Assembly (NCBI GenBank): GCA_037783545.1
Contig: JBBELK010000052.1
Location: 1,240,001 to 1,304,000 of the forward strand
Length of the DNA: 64,000 nucleotides
Direction of reading: 5' to 3'
From: Henricia sp. BOLD:AAB3569
Taxonomy: Eukaryota > Echinodermata > Asteroidea > Spinulosida > Echinasteridae
Shown: positions 1 through 12,540 of the stretch, piece after piece
How the letters are laid out: each line of letters opens with the position of its first letter
How positions within the stretch are numbered: the stretch's first letter is position 1
The notes under the pieces: generated by a model
What the model was told of the DNA's origin: nothing
Seen by the model: the letters and a program-made list of their open reading frames with translations, nothing else
Database searches by the model: none
Made by a program: the position numbers and the translations under genes

Positions 1-156
1 TTATCGAAAACCAGGGCCTCGGTACTTTTTTGTGTGCTAAATCTTGCAAATGAAAAGACGCATGACGTAATACAATGGCTTAACATCTAAAAAAAAGAGA
101 CTGTCATTGCTTATTTGAAATTTGTCAATTTCTGCCCTTCCCCCATATTTGAACAG

Positions 157-254
157 GTGGTTATGGCAGTGGCCCAGATGTACCATCACTTGGCCCCACG
201 CAATGAAGTGGGCGTGATCGCAAAGCCACTCGTCCGACTGCTGAGGAGTCACAG
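157..254 (+). CDS. AP3B1/AP3B2-like: AP3B exon 1 of window (trunk domain)
   Basis: Begins after the acceptor ...tttgaacag and opens in phase 0 with [16 protein letters not shown], then continues to LVRLLRSH. It ends at a gtacta donor inside an Arg codon (AG|G). This matches the beta3 trunk stretch before REVQ. It is not the true first exon because it starts deep inside the protein. Confidence 0.9.
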
Positions 255-3200
255 GTACTAGAGGCGTACACGCTGCTCAGAAATGACTTTAATACAAACT
301 AGTTCCCGTTCTTAGGCAGTGTGCTTGACATGTACAGATATGGTGCAGTAGACAGAACACTAATGAGGGAAATGTTACGTTGAATATTAACCACTTGACG
401 CCGAAGGACATGTAAACGCATTCTGGCTATGTATAGTGACAGATAGAGGTGGTTGACAAGTTTATACGTCAGCTTTGCTGCTGGCTTTCAGGTTGATGTG
501 TATTAAACACGTGCATTGTCCACTATTCATTTGTACACACTATGTTTTGAACTTGAACTAAAGAGACAGGTGTGGACGGCCTGTCAGTGTAGCAAAACTC
601 CCTCCGTGGCGGCCGCCTCAGAGTGTTGCAAAGTATGATCATTTGGTGAGAAGATTCATACAATGAATGTAGAAATGACTCCCAAGAGTCGGTATTTGTG
701 GTGCTTGACCTGGGGCCAATTTCATAGAGCTGCTTAAGCATGAAAAATTGCTTAAGCATGAAAAACCTTACTTGATAAAATGAGGTTACCAGCAAAAATT
801 TCATGTGATTGTCATGGTAATGAAACAGTCCTCTAAAACTGGTCATATACTATTTCTATCACAAATCCAGGGTGTACGTGCGCGTACTTGATGACGTTTA
901 ATACGCAGTAGCATTTTTCTTACAAAGATGGCATCTGTGACAGTGGTAACATACTCTACTGAGCAAGAGTTTTTTGTGCTTAAGCAATTTTTTGTGCTTA
1001 AACACCTCTATGAAATTGGCCCCAGGGCCCAATTTCATAGAGGTGTTTAACAGCCCATTTACCGTTAACCGAGCGTCAGGCTATTTCATAGACATCGTTA
1101 ACGGTAAGCAACTGAAAACCTGCCTTAACCGCAGAGCCACATTTTGCTTAAGATAGTGACGCAACAATGGCGGTTTCCAAGCGCGCGCATGCTTAAGCAC
1201 GCCGCGGCCGTGAAATAGCCTTAACGTTAGCACAACTTTTCTGCTACAGTAAGCACACGTTTTCAGCTAGTGCTTAAACAGCTCTATGAAATTCGGCCTT
1301 GGTCTTAACTTTTGGCCAGTCACATTTGCCTTTTTAGAAAAAAAAATTGGCCAAAAATAATCCTATAATTTATTTTTAAAAGAAAACCTGAAAAATCCAT
1401 GTATGGTTTTGTGTATGAATAAATGGTAACAAAGTTGTCTGCAGAACTTTTTTTTTTTTTTTAACCACCTTAGTCAGCCTTAGTTGGCAATTTCTCCCAC
1501 AAGGGCACCATTTTACACAGGAAAATATCATGTGGTGTTTGTTACCATTGCTATCAACACTTTTAGTCGGGTTTTTCTTGTCAACTCGTGAAGTAAATTT
1601 TTGGGTAACTGCAAATGATGTTCTACGCCTTTAAACCTGTGTAGGGAGGTTCAGTCAGTGGTTCTGAGCAACATTGCAACGATGAGTGCAAAACGACGAG
1701 GCATGTTTGAGCCATTTCTAAAGAGCTTCTTTGTGCGATCCAGCGACCCCACCCACATCCGATTGCTCAAGCTGGAGATTCTGACTAACATTGGCGGCGA
1801 GACCAGCATCTCCACCATTCTCAGGGAGTTGCAGGTGAGTGGTCTATAGTGGGTACACAACCGTGCTCGTTATCCAGAGGTTATGGGTTCGAGCCCTGCT
1901 AGTGTCAACATGATTTTGGTCTCACTTAAAAGAGCGTGTCCAGATCGTATTTTTGACGTCCCCCGTTTTTCCCATGGGAGTTGAGATTTTGCTCCATATC
2001 ATGCGTCATATTTTTTTCATTGCCATTCTGAATTTTCGCGCTCTCAATTCGTATATTTCCAGGGATATCGTCAAAAATCAACCGAAATTTAGTAAACTAA
2101 TTTATCCGGTTACATAAAGTGCAGCGATTACACCAACTTATTTTCTTCCACTTTCAAATTGGGGATTGCAAATTTCCTGTTTTTTTCTCTTTGATTGTAT
2201 TTGGGGGAGGTATTTTATATGATTGTCGGGTTAGAACAAAATTCAGTTTTTATAATAAAAAAAAGCTGCTTCTTTGATCTCAATTGCTTCATCAATCCAA
2301 GCGATAATTCGGAAGCTTTTAGGAGGAATGCCACAATGTCAGTGCTAATACAGTTGTTCGCCTTGGACAGGCAGCAGCCCAGTTAAAGCAAAATGGTTCT
2401 GGTGATTTCCCGATGGTAGTGATAATAATGATGATAAGATTGCCTGGAGTACCCGCAAGGCAGACATGTGCACTATACAAGAATCCACCTTTATGGGATG
2501 AGAGAAAAATCGTAAAGGCCTTATCAGGATTCGAAACCCGAGACCCGACTCACCGGGCAGATGCTCTACCAGCTGATTAGCTATAAAAGCACAGTGGTAT
2601 ACTTTCTCAGATTTTCCCTATAAACCCCATTTTTCTCTAGGTAAACCCAATTTTCTCTTGCGTCCATTATTCTTAGTAAGTCAAATTTCTTAGCATTTGT
2701 ACCAAATAACATTACAATTTGCACTTATTTAGCTCAGTATCATTTGGGTATACATGCAGTTTTGCTGTAACATTCCTTAATAATACATCTGTTTCAGACC
2801 TACGTGACGAGCTCTGACAAAGACTTTGTAGCAGCCACCATTCAAGCAATAGGCAGATGCGCCAGCAACATCTCTGAAGTGACAGACTCATGTATGAATG
2901 GACTCATGGGCTTGATGTCCAATCGAGATGGTATGTACACTATGTATTTGATCCGGAAAGAATTGAGAAGTTGATCATGGCATCAGACCTTGTGTACAAA
3001 CCATATGAGACAAGTTGAAAAATTTATAAGTGTTTATAAGTGCACTTATTGATGCTTAATGAGTCATTTTTGTAAAGAAAACAAATTCTCATCAACTTCC
3101 CAACTTTTACCTTTGATCCTGCACAGCAGGCATGCAACTCTTAAAACAATTTGACAAAAATCAAAATATGGGAAACAAGTTTGCAATATCGCACGTTTGG

Positions 3201-6200
3201 TTTGTATTAGACGCACTAAAAGTGTGAACCCGCGGAACCACATGCAAAATTGCTTGTGTATTATTCAGCAGAAGATCATCTGTTTCTGCCTAATTTGTGT
3301 GTACATAAGGGTGCAGCCTTTTTGCGCATAAATGTGACGTGTATCTTTGCGAAAATGCGGTATGGAAGGAATTTGGGGAGGTATTTTATATGATTATTGG
3401 GTTCAAACGAAGTCTATTTCCTGAGAAAAATCTGAACAAGCTTTTTAAAGAAGGAGCAGCCCAAGAATAGACCGATCCAGTAAGCTCCGCCCATTTTGGA
3501 ATTGACCAATCACAGCCTCAGGTTGAGGTAACCAAAAAGTGGATCTCCATTTTGGTTACCTGAGTCCTCAAAATTTTGTGCACAGAGCTACGGCGAAATG
3601 CAGCACGAGTGACGCAAAAACACCATAAACATCATTTTTATCAGTGCAGGAGAGGACCCTAGCCGGTTTAAAACGGATTGTATCAGACTATCCAAACCTA
3701 CTTTTGATCCCTTCCATAAATGTGTTTTTTGTGTAAACGGGAAAAACTCACCAAAATTAGCTTGTCGTTTTGCTATGTTGTGCATTCACTGCGTTCTAGA
3801 TGTGTGTCGAGATGTTTTTGTTCGATCGCGCGCGTTACTCGTAATGCAGGCGTGTTGTACGTTATGCACACGACCGGATACTTAAGTGCACATTTTGCTT
3901 CCGAGCGTGCAGTTTCTGTGTGCGTGCGTTGGTTCTCCCAAACAATCGTGGACGTTTTAGGGAGGTTTAACAAAGAGAACAATATCGGCCGCGATTGCCA
4001 AGCGAACGTCCGCGATTCGCTCCTGTACAAAACCAACGAGAGTAAGGAAAAATAGACTATGTCCAAACAAAAGAGGAACAAAGGGACGTCCGCGATTGGA
4101 GGTCGATTCACACCTGTGTGTGCGTGTGCGTGTGCGTATTTCAATACGCGCTGACCAGGACGCTGACGCACGGCGCGGCCACGCGACTCTACTGCACACG
4201 TGCCTAACATGTGTGGCATGTTGCTAAGCAATTTCTAAATGGGCGGAGCTTACTGGATCGGTCTATTTGTACTGGTTGCTTAATAAACCTTACAATGTAG
4301 GGAGCTCTGCTTGGAATGTTTCAAGACACCATTTTGCTGTTCTTCCACAGAGGCTGTTGTTGCAGAGAGTGTAGTCGTTATCAAGAAGTTACTGCAGATG
4401 AATCCTACCGAACATAAGGAGATCATTCGCCACATGGCCAAACTGGCTGATGCTATCACTGTAAGTCAGATACAACTGTGGCAAGGCACCTTATTGCAGA
4501 AGGTTTTGTCCTGACTACTTGTCTTCGGGAAATTGTTCATACCTCACGGCGCATTGGAGTCAAGAAACAAGCGTTCAATCCTGACGTCATCTATTCAACC
4601 GTTACATAATTGACGTCATTTTTCTTTTCAAAATTTTAAATATGGCGTGGCGCATAGCCGCATTGGCTTCAAAGTTTGTCATCAAAATTCTGTTGCCGAC
4701 TTTGAAAACAAGTTCTACGGATTCCTACGAGGGTTTATGCATCGGGAAATGCATAGGTAGCGTCCGTTATTAAATATGACGATAATATTAAACAAGTGTT
4801 TTTCTCTCCCTTTAAGAGATGCTAAAATAGCCTTGATCTCACTGGCATCTTAGTTTTCCTGTACATTTGCCAGCAGGGTTGTAACGAGTCTCCCTCTGCG
4901 CAAGTCCCAAGTCAAGTCAAACTTCCTTCGAGATCCAAGTCAAGTCAAATGGCCTTGGAGTCCCAAGTCAAGTCAAATGGCCTTGGAGTCCCAAGTCAAG
5001 TCAAATGGCCTTGGAGTCCCAAGTCAAGTCAAATGGCCTTGGAGTCCCAAGTCAAGTCAAATAGCCTTGGAGTCCCAAGTCAAGTCAAGTCAAGTCAGGC
5101 ATGTTGGTCAAGTCGGTTTAAGTCAAGTAGTCACAACAATAAATCTGTTCAAGCTAATTTCAAAATGAGTCGAACTGCTGAAACTTGCATTGGTGTATAG
5201 GGTATTTTTGTTGCTATGGCCAAGAGTGATCCATATTAAAAGAAAGCTTAGTGCTAAATACAGTTCGGTCCTCAAAATGACGAAAAATACATAAAAGTTT
5301 AATTTCATTTTTGGCAGACCCGAGTCAAAAAATGTACGAGTCTGAGTCTGAGTCTAAGTCAAGTCAAGTCAAGTAATTTGAGGTTCGAGTCTCAAGTCAA
5401 GTCAAGTCAGTGAAAATCAGGACTTGAGTCGGAGTCTCGAGTCTCGAGTCCGAGTCATTACAATGCCAGTACAGTGAAAGCACAGTGTAGATGCAATAAA
5501 AATAAAACTACTGACAGAGGCCTTGTGAAAATAATTGCCGTAAAGTTTATTTCACACTGATTGTTCCTGGTGTTTTCACAGCGAAGCTTGCATATCTGCA
5601 CTTTTCATTTGCAGGTGCCCATGGCGAGGGCTAGTATTCTCTGGCTGATTGGGGAGTACTCAGATCGTGTGCCAAAGATCGCACCCGACGTGCTGCGCAA
5701 GATGGCCAAGGATTTCACCAGTGAGGAAGATATAGTCAAGATGCAGATACTGAACCTAGGAGCCAAGCTTTACCTGACCAACTCCAAACAGGTACAGTAA
5801 AGGCAGTAAAAAGTCTTGCTATAGACCTTTACCACGGTACGACCAGCTTTGTCTTGTTCCCCGTAGTATGTGTCGGGCACAATCAGTGCCTCTGCGCGTG
5901 TAATCTTTCATTTTGAGGAAATCACTCTTCGAACTCTGCATTTTCTTGATCGTGCTACGTGTCTTTGTGATGCACACAATGAACAATTTCAACATTGGGC
6001 CAACCTATTTTTTCCTGTAAGCCTCGCTTTGGTTACGTTCATTTGAATAGAGAAGAAAAGGGAAGATGGCCGCACCGTGATAAAGGTCTATAGATGCCAG
6101 CTTGTTCATTTGCTGTATTGGTCTACTTTTTTGTGTACATGGATTTTCCCAAATTTGATTTTACTTTTGTGGATGTGCCTGCTGTTTTGCATTGCTGGTG

Positions 6201-9200
6201 CAGTTTTTTGTGTGTATATTTAGTTTCGTGGAAGTTGTTTTAATTGTGAAATTTGCAAAAAAATCACAAAAATACAAACCTCGTGAAAATTTGCTACGTT
6301 GAAACAGTTGAAGCCGACAATGTCCAAAATTATTATGGTCACTTATAAAGACCAATTCAAATTTTAAAAAAAAAGGAAGGAGCAAAATGCCTTTCGTGGT
6401 CAAAACAATGGGCAACGAAGACTTTCTTTCCGTGTAAAACCATGTAAAATGGTACTTTTGTGGGAGAAACTGCCAACTGAAGGGGGTCTTTAAAGAAGTT
6501 GTCTGCACATAACTTTTTTACCATTCATTCATACAGTATTACTGCATCTATAAGCCTTTTCACACTTCCGACCCGGGTAACTTTCTACCCGGGTAGCTGC
6601 AAATAACCCGGGTTAAATTTAACCCGGAGTTTCGTTTCACACGTCAAATTTTTACCCGGAGACGGGTCACTAGCGACCCTTTTCCCACTGAAGTCATGCA
6701 CGCGCACCTACCCGGGTACGAACATCAAGAAACATATATTTCTGACATGAATACTGATTCAACGGTCAGCTTCGATCAGTCGTCGGCAATCAAAACTGAT
6801 GAAAAATGATTATTGTTTGGACTCGTCTTACGAATCATTATGACAATAAACGAATTCAGTACTGGCGACACGTTTGCGATTTGCTACGAAAGAACACAAC
6901 TCCACTTTGGGTGGATTCGTTGTCAAATTCGCGTGATTGAAGTACAGTACTGACCGTGCATTATATTTATAAACAAGATGGCAGTCGACATGAAGACATC
7001 GCTGGCGATAATGCTTCTTGTATTTTTTCTAATTCCATTGCAAACGATGTTCTGTTGTAACAACACAATGGTCCCACACATTACACAAGTGCAAGCAAGC
7101 GCAGAAGCTTTTAACCCGCTTTGCTCGCTAACCCGGGTCGCCCAGTGTCGTCGTTTCCCACGGCAAACGTTAACCCCGAGATTGGTGGGTTAACCCACCT
7201 CCCGAGCAGGGCTAGAAGTTACCCGGGTTAAGTGGCATTTTTGGCCAGATAACCCGGGTAATTCGTAACCCCGAGATTTGCCGTGTGAAACGAGCCCTTA
7301 ACCCGGGTAATCTCGGGGTTAAATTTTTCTGTTACCCGGGTTATCTCGGGGTTAAAGTGTCGTTGGAAAAGGCCTTATGTGGCTGAAATTTCGAGGCAGT
7401 TTATCAACATTATTCTAATGCTGTTGTTCCTGTTTTTAAAAGTTTTCCAATCATGTATTCTGTTTTTAATACATGCAGACTAAGCTGTTGTTTCAGTACG
7501 TACTCAACCTCGCCAAGTACGATCAGAATTACGACATCCGTGACAGGGCTCGCTTCCTACGTCAGCTCATCTTCCCAGGGGAGAAAGGCGGCGCCCTCAG
7601 CAAACACGCTAAGAAGATCTTCTTGGCTCCCAAACCAGCGCCTGTACTGGAATCTGTCTTTAAAGGTAACGTTAGGAGTGTAACAATTATGGACACATTA
7701 ATTGTTGCAATACGCCATTGTAATGTGAATTTTTTTTTAAAAAGATTGCCTTCAGACAGGTTAAAATCATCCTCTTGCAACAGTGCCCCTTTAACGCACT
7801 CCCGGACTCTTGCGTACCGAGGCCCCGTTGGAACTGGCCCCATTTCGCGAGACACAAAAGAAAGAAATCTTGTCGCCTCTGCTGGACCAATCAGCACGCG
7901 TGGGCAGTGCATTGCAGGCATTAAAATGTAACGCGCGCAGATTGTAAACACCGTGCATGCATGTGATACATGTACTCGGTAATGCGAGCCGTTGTCCGCG
8001 TCAGCGATTGGCTGCTATTTAAAGCATACTGGGGAATCCGTTCCATTACATTCGTCAGCATGCATCCCTGTTATTCATTTGAAAAACTGCGGAGTAAATT
8101 TAGATCGTCGTTTGAAATTTTGGTAGGAATGGTACAGCCATAAGGAACAGAACCCAATACAATTTCTGGAAAGTATAGAAATCGTTTCTTTTCGGCATAA
8201 CATGACCGAATTGATTAAATTACATCAAAATGACTCGGGCGTGAGTTGGCTCAACACAACAGCCGGCTAGTCCACAAATTTGCGTGGATTTCCTCAGGGT
8301 ATTGTAACGTCGCTTGGCAGAGTGGAAATTCCCTGAGATCTCAGGATGGTTTAAAATAAGCCCTCATAGAAATCCGGGGCACTTGTTTTCAACTTTGGCA
8401 ACTCAATTAATTTTGATAACTTTAAGCCAATGCAGCTATGTGCTGCGTCATATTTAAAATTTTGAAAAGGAAAATGATGTCAACCATGCAACAGTTGCAT
8501 GGATAAATTCTTGATTGAATGCTTTTTCCTGACTCCAACATGCCGTGAAGTATGAAGGTAAACGTACGATGAACAATTCGTCGCATTTTTCGCATAGTGG
8601 CGAATAAGCGATTTTTCCGAAATTGAGATTTTGTCATATTTAGGGTTCTAAAGATGCCAATTTTCATTTGTGAAGGTTTTAAATCAAAAAATTGAGTGGT
8701 TTTATAGTTATTAAAAAATGCAGAATGGCGAATAGGCTCATGATTGGCCCAGCGTTTTTTGCGTAGTGACGAATACCGACATTACGCTGGTGACCGATGG
8801 CGTCTTGCGCATTACAAGGCAACGCCTCCTGCCGGGAACCAACAGACATTGCGTGAACCAAACACTCCTAACTTGGGAAAAATCAAACACACTATGGAAT
8901 TTGCAGCGTTTAAGAAGGAATTAATCAAATGCTAAAATAACCACGTGTACATCTGTGTAAGTACCGGCCTTGTCTGAAATCCAGATGGGATAACATCAAT
9001 GACGAAACTGAAGGCGACAGTTCATATTTTCACAGACACATGCAAAAGAATAGGCACGGCGAATAAGTAGCACAGCCGTCTTGCATTTTTTGCATAGTGA
9101 CGAATCGTGAAAGAGTCCATAGCGTTACGAGCGGTGAATAATACGCACGTGGTGTTTTTTATTCGCGTAGTTCGTGGCACCAATATCTCTCCGAGATTAC

Positions 9201-12200
9201 CCTTACTCATGCAAAAACCCAACATATTTTTGGTAAAACACTTCGCTAATAACATTAGTCTAACAAACATTGAATTTTGTTACGAAAAGAAAACGAAATC
9301 CAAGAACCAAAATATGCATTACTAAAAAGCCGTATTACTCGAAAGTGGAATTTTGCTGATTCGCCACTATGCGAAAAATGCGACGAATTGTCCTTAATTT
9401 TCAACAGGGGTGGAATATTCTTATTTCGTATTCGGAATGTGTCTCTTTAGTAATCAAGGATCAATACAATACCTTTTTATTCTCGTGAAAAGCAAAATCA
9501 GTACTCCTATCTCGTTTATGAAATCATCACACCTTTCAACTTGAGATATTTGTGGAATTTTTCTTATCCAGACCGAGACCAGTTCCAGTTGGGTTCTTTG
9601 TCCCACATAATCAATGCCAGGGCTGTTGGCTACATTGAACTGCCAGATTTTCCTGAAGAAATGCCTGATCCGTCTGTTCGCAATGTTGAGGTAGGAGAAT
9701 GATCCTTATCAAATCCAACGTACATGTAGACGGGCTCCTTGCGCTGCGTTTACACTTAAAGGCAGAGGCTCGTCAATGCGCGCGTGAGGCCAAATTCCTG
9801 CCACGAAATATGCATCTCCAAAGCAAAGGCATGGAGCTGCGTATTTCGTGGCACGAATTTGGCCTCGCGTGCGCATTGACGAGCCTGTGCCTTTATAATG
9901 GCGAAGTGAATATATACAGACCCAGCATTTTTGTTGCGACCACAAATCTGAAAATTTTCCATGTTTGCACTACATCCCGATTCGGCTTCAACCCGCCTTT
10001 CCAACCGCAAAAGTCACCACTAATTGTGCACGCAGCGCATGCGTGAGCTGTTTTGTGTTTTGCGGAACTGGCACTAGATTTGTCTGTTAAATCTACCAAA
10101 CGGTGTGCACTGCACAAGCTTTGCCCCAAGGAGGCACAAATTGCTGAATCTGTATTTGTAAAGCGTTTACTCTACCAGTGACCTTGACAATAGATCTAAC
10201 ACATAATGATGTCACGGTTTGTTTACATGCGTGCTTTCCTATGGTACCTTGAAACCCCTCATAGAATTTCGTGCATGTACACGTATACAGGGTGTTTTAA
10301 AAAAAAGGAAACCGAGATTAATTTTGGAAATTGGCAACCGCCATCTATTAGCTAACGATGTCCTCTTTCTTATGACACCAAGAAATCCAATTTACGGTCA
10401 CACATGACTGAGCACGGAGCAGTGTAATCAACCATGTCAGAACTGGTCTTGCACCAGATTCACCGCAGCCTTTTAAGGAGTGTGCAATGAAATAACAATC
10501 TGAGGATTGCATAATTTGGAGGCCCAACAAAAGCCCTGCACTGGGCAGACGTGGTTCATTATGAAAACATCTTTTTGGTGCAAGACCAGTTCTGACATGG
10601 TTGATTACACTGCTCCGTGCTCAGTCATGTGTGACCTTAAATAAGAATAAATAAGAAAGAAGACATCATTAGCTAATAGATGGCGGTTGCCAATTTCCAA
10701 AATATTTAGCCGTCTCCACGAAATTAACAAATTAATCTCGGTTTCCTTTTTTTTAAAACACCCTGTATAAAACAAACCGTGAAAGCAGTTTATCAACATT
10801 ATTCTTTAGCTATGTAAGGCCAAAACAATAATGTTCTGTCTCTGGTCGGCACGCGCGTCGATTTCAAGCATGCGCATCAATTCTTTCTTTTTTTCATGCG
10901 GCAGCTAAAACAGCGCCCTCTATTGCCGCACCGCCTCACATATTCTAGACTGATCGCCAATCCTGTAGACTACATAGGGAATGGGAACAAGTCTATGTAT
11001 TTTCCCGGGCAGCTCGACCTCGTACTCGGGGCAATAGATTCGGACGATGCTGATATCGAATGAGAATGAATGACAGTGAGTATGAGGTTGTTTAATCAGC
11101 TGCAACAATGGCGGCTAGTTCTCACGCGACACAACAAGGAATTGCGATTGTGAATTAGAGCGTGTCTGCGCTGAGCTGAATACTGAAATATGCCACTTAT
11201 TTCCGTGTCCATTGTTTGTGGAGTGAAAACTCTCAGAACATTCAGTGTTGTGATGGCTCTGCAAGTTTACTATAGGCCTTACTGTGTACGAATCTGTGTG
11301 ATGAAGGGGGTGGGGAAGAGGGGGGGAAAAAATACCTGCGTCGCCGCATCAATTCCGAAACTTCGGTCTGACCAGAGACAGTACTTTTTTTTTTGGCCTA
11401 ATGCTCTTGTTTCTGTTTTGAAAAGTTTTCCAATCATTTGTCTTTAAAGGGCCTATGACATGCTAAACAACTTTTTGCCTAATCTTTGCTTCATATGATG
11501 GATTACTTGTTCAGCAAGACATGCTATTGTTCGTTTAGATGTAAAATCAATAAAATGTAGCCTTTTTCAACTTTGAAGATTTCATTGCAATAAACCACAG
11601 ACAGAGGGCGCTGTTTGGAGTGCATCACATAAGGAAGACAGAAGGGAAAAGTTAAGAAAAAATATAAGACTTCAAGTTGGACTTTCGGCAAATTGCTGCA
11701 GTTTTCTCCCCAAGTTTCGTCATGGCTTACAACAGGAAACATGTACAACAAACTCAAACAGCCATGGATTACAAAAGTTCCAGGACGTTTGAGAAAAATA
11801 GTGGAATCTTTTGTGCACAGTTGAATGTGATTTTCCTGTGTTTGCCTCTTGTGACATCATGACCTTGGTCATGAATATGCATATTTTCATTAGCATAAAA
11901 ACTAAAAACCTTTGTTTTAACCCCCAAAACAAGCTCCAAATAGGGATTTTATGAATGTAACTGAGTATATAGGTTTTATAGCATAGATTTCATTGATAAA
12001 AATCCCAAATAAGAGGCCCTTTAACCTTGTGCAAACCACATCTTTGCAGGATATTCATCCATGGGTGAGCAATGACCGCGTGTCCTCCAAGAAGAAGACA
12101 TCTGGCAAGTCCAAGTCCAAGTCCTTCTACTCCAGTAGCAGCTCAGAAGCCGAGGAAGCCTCTGGCTCAGGTCAGTGGAACACTCTCGTAATCGAGGCTT

Positions 12201-12505
12201 GTTGGTCTACAACATGACTAGAAAAAAGCTTGAATAAAGACAGTACCATAATGACGTGAATAAAGCGGGCCTCCCACTGTGCGATTTTTGCCACGAATTA
12301 AGTACGATTAGCTACGATTTGGTACGATTGTGTATAGACTATATACAAAATCGTAGCTAATCGTTGGAAATTCGAGGCAAAAATCGCACAGTGGGAGGCC
12401 CGCTTAAGGCCTTGTGAAATGTAAATTGTTGGTCCTGTTAATTTAAACAAACGTTTATGAAAGGTTTTGTTTTGAAGGGAAATGTAAAATCCAGTTGTTT
12501 TGTTG

Positions 12506-12540
<35 letters not shown>

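Noticed and set aside
4905-5460. CRISPR-like array
   Set aside because: Units abut without unique spacers; it is a minisatellite in a eukaryotic intron.
6978-7193. Signal-peptide-like 71-residue frame
   Set aside because: Lies in the middle of a foldback element, ends in translated CCCGGGTTA repeats, no homologue recognised.
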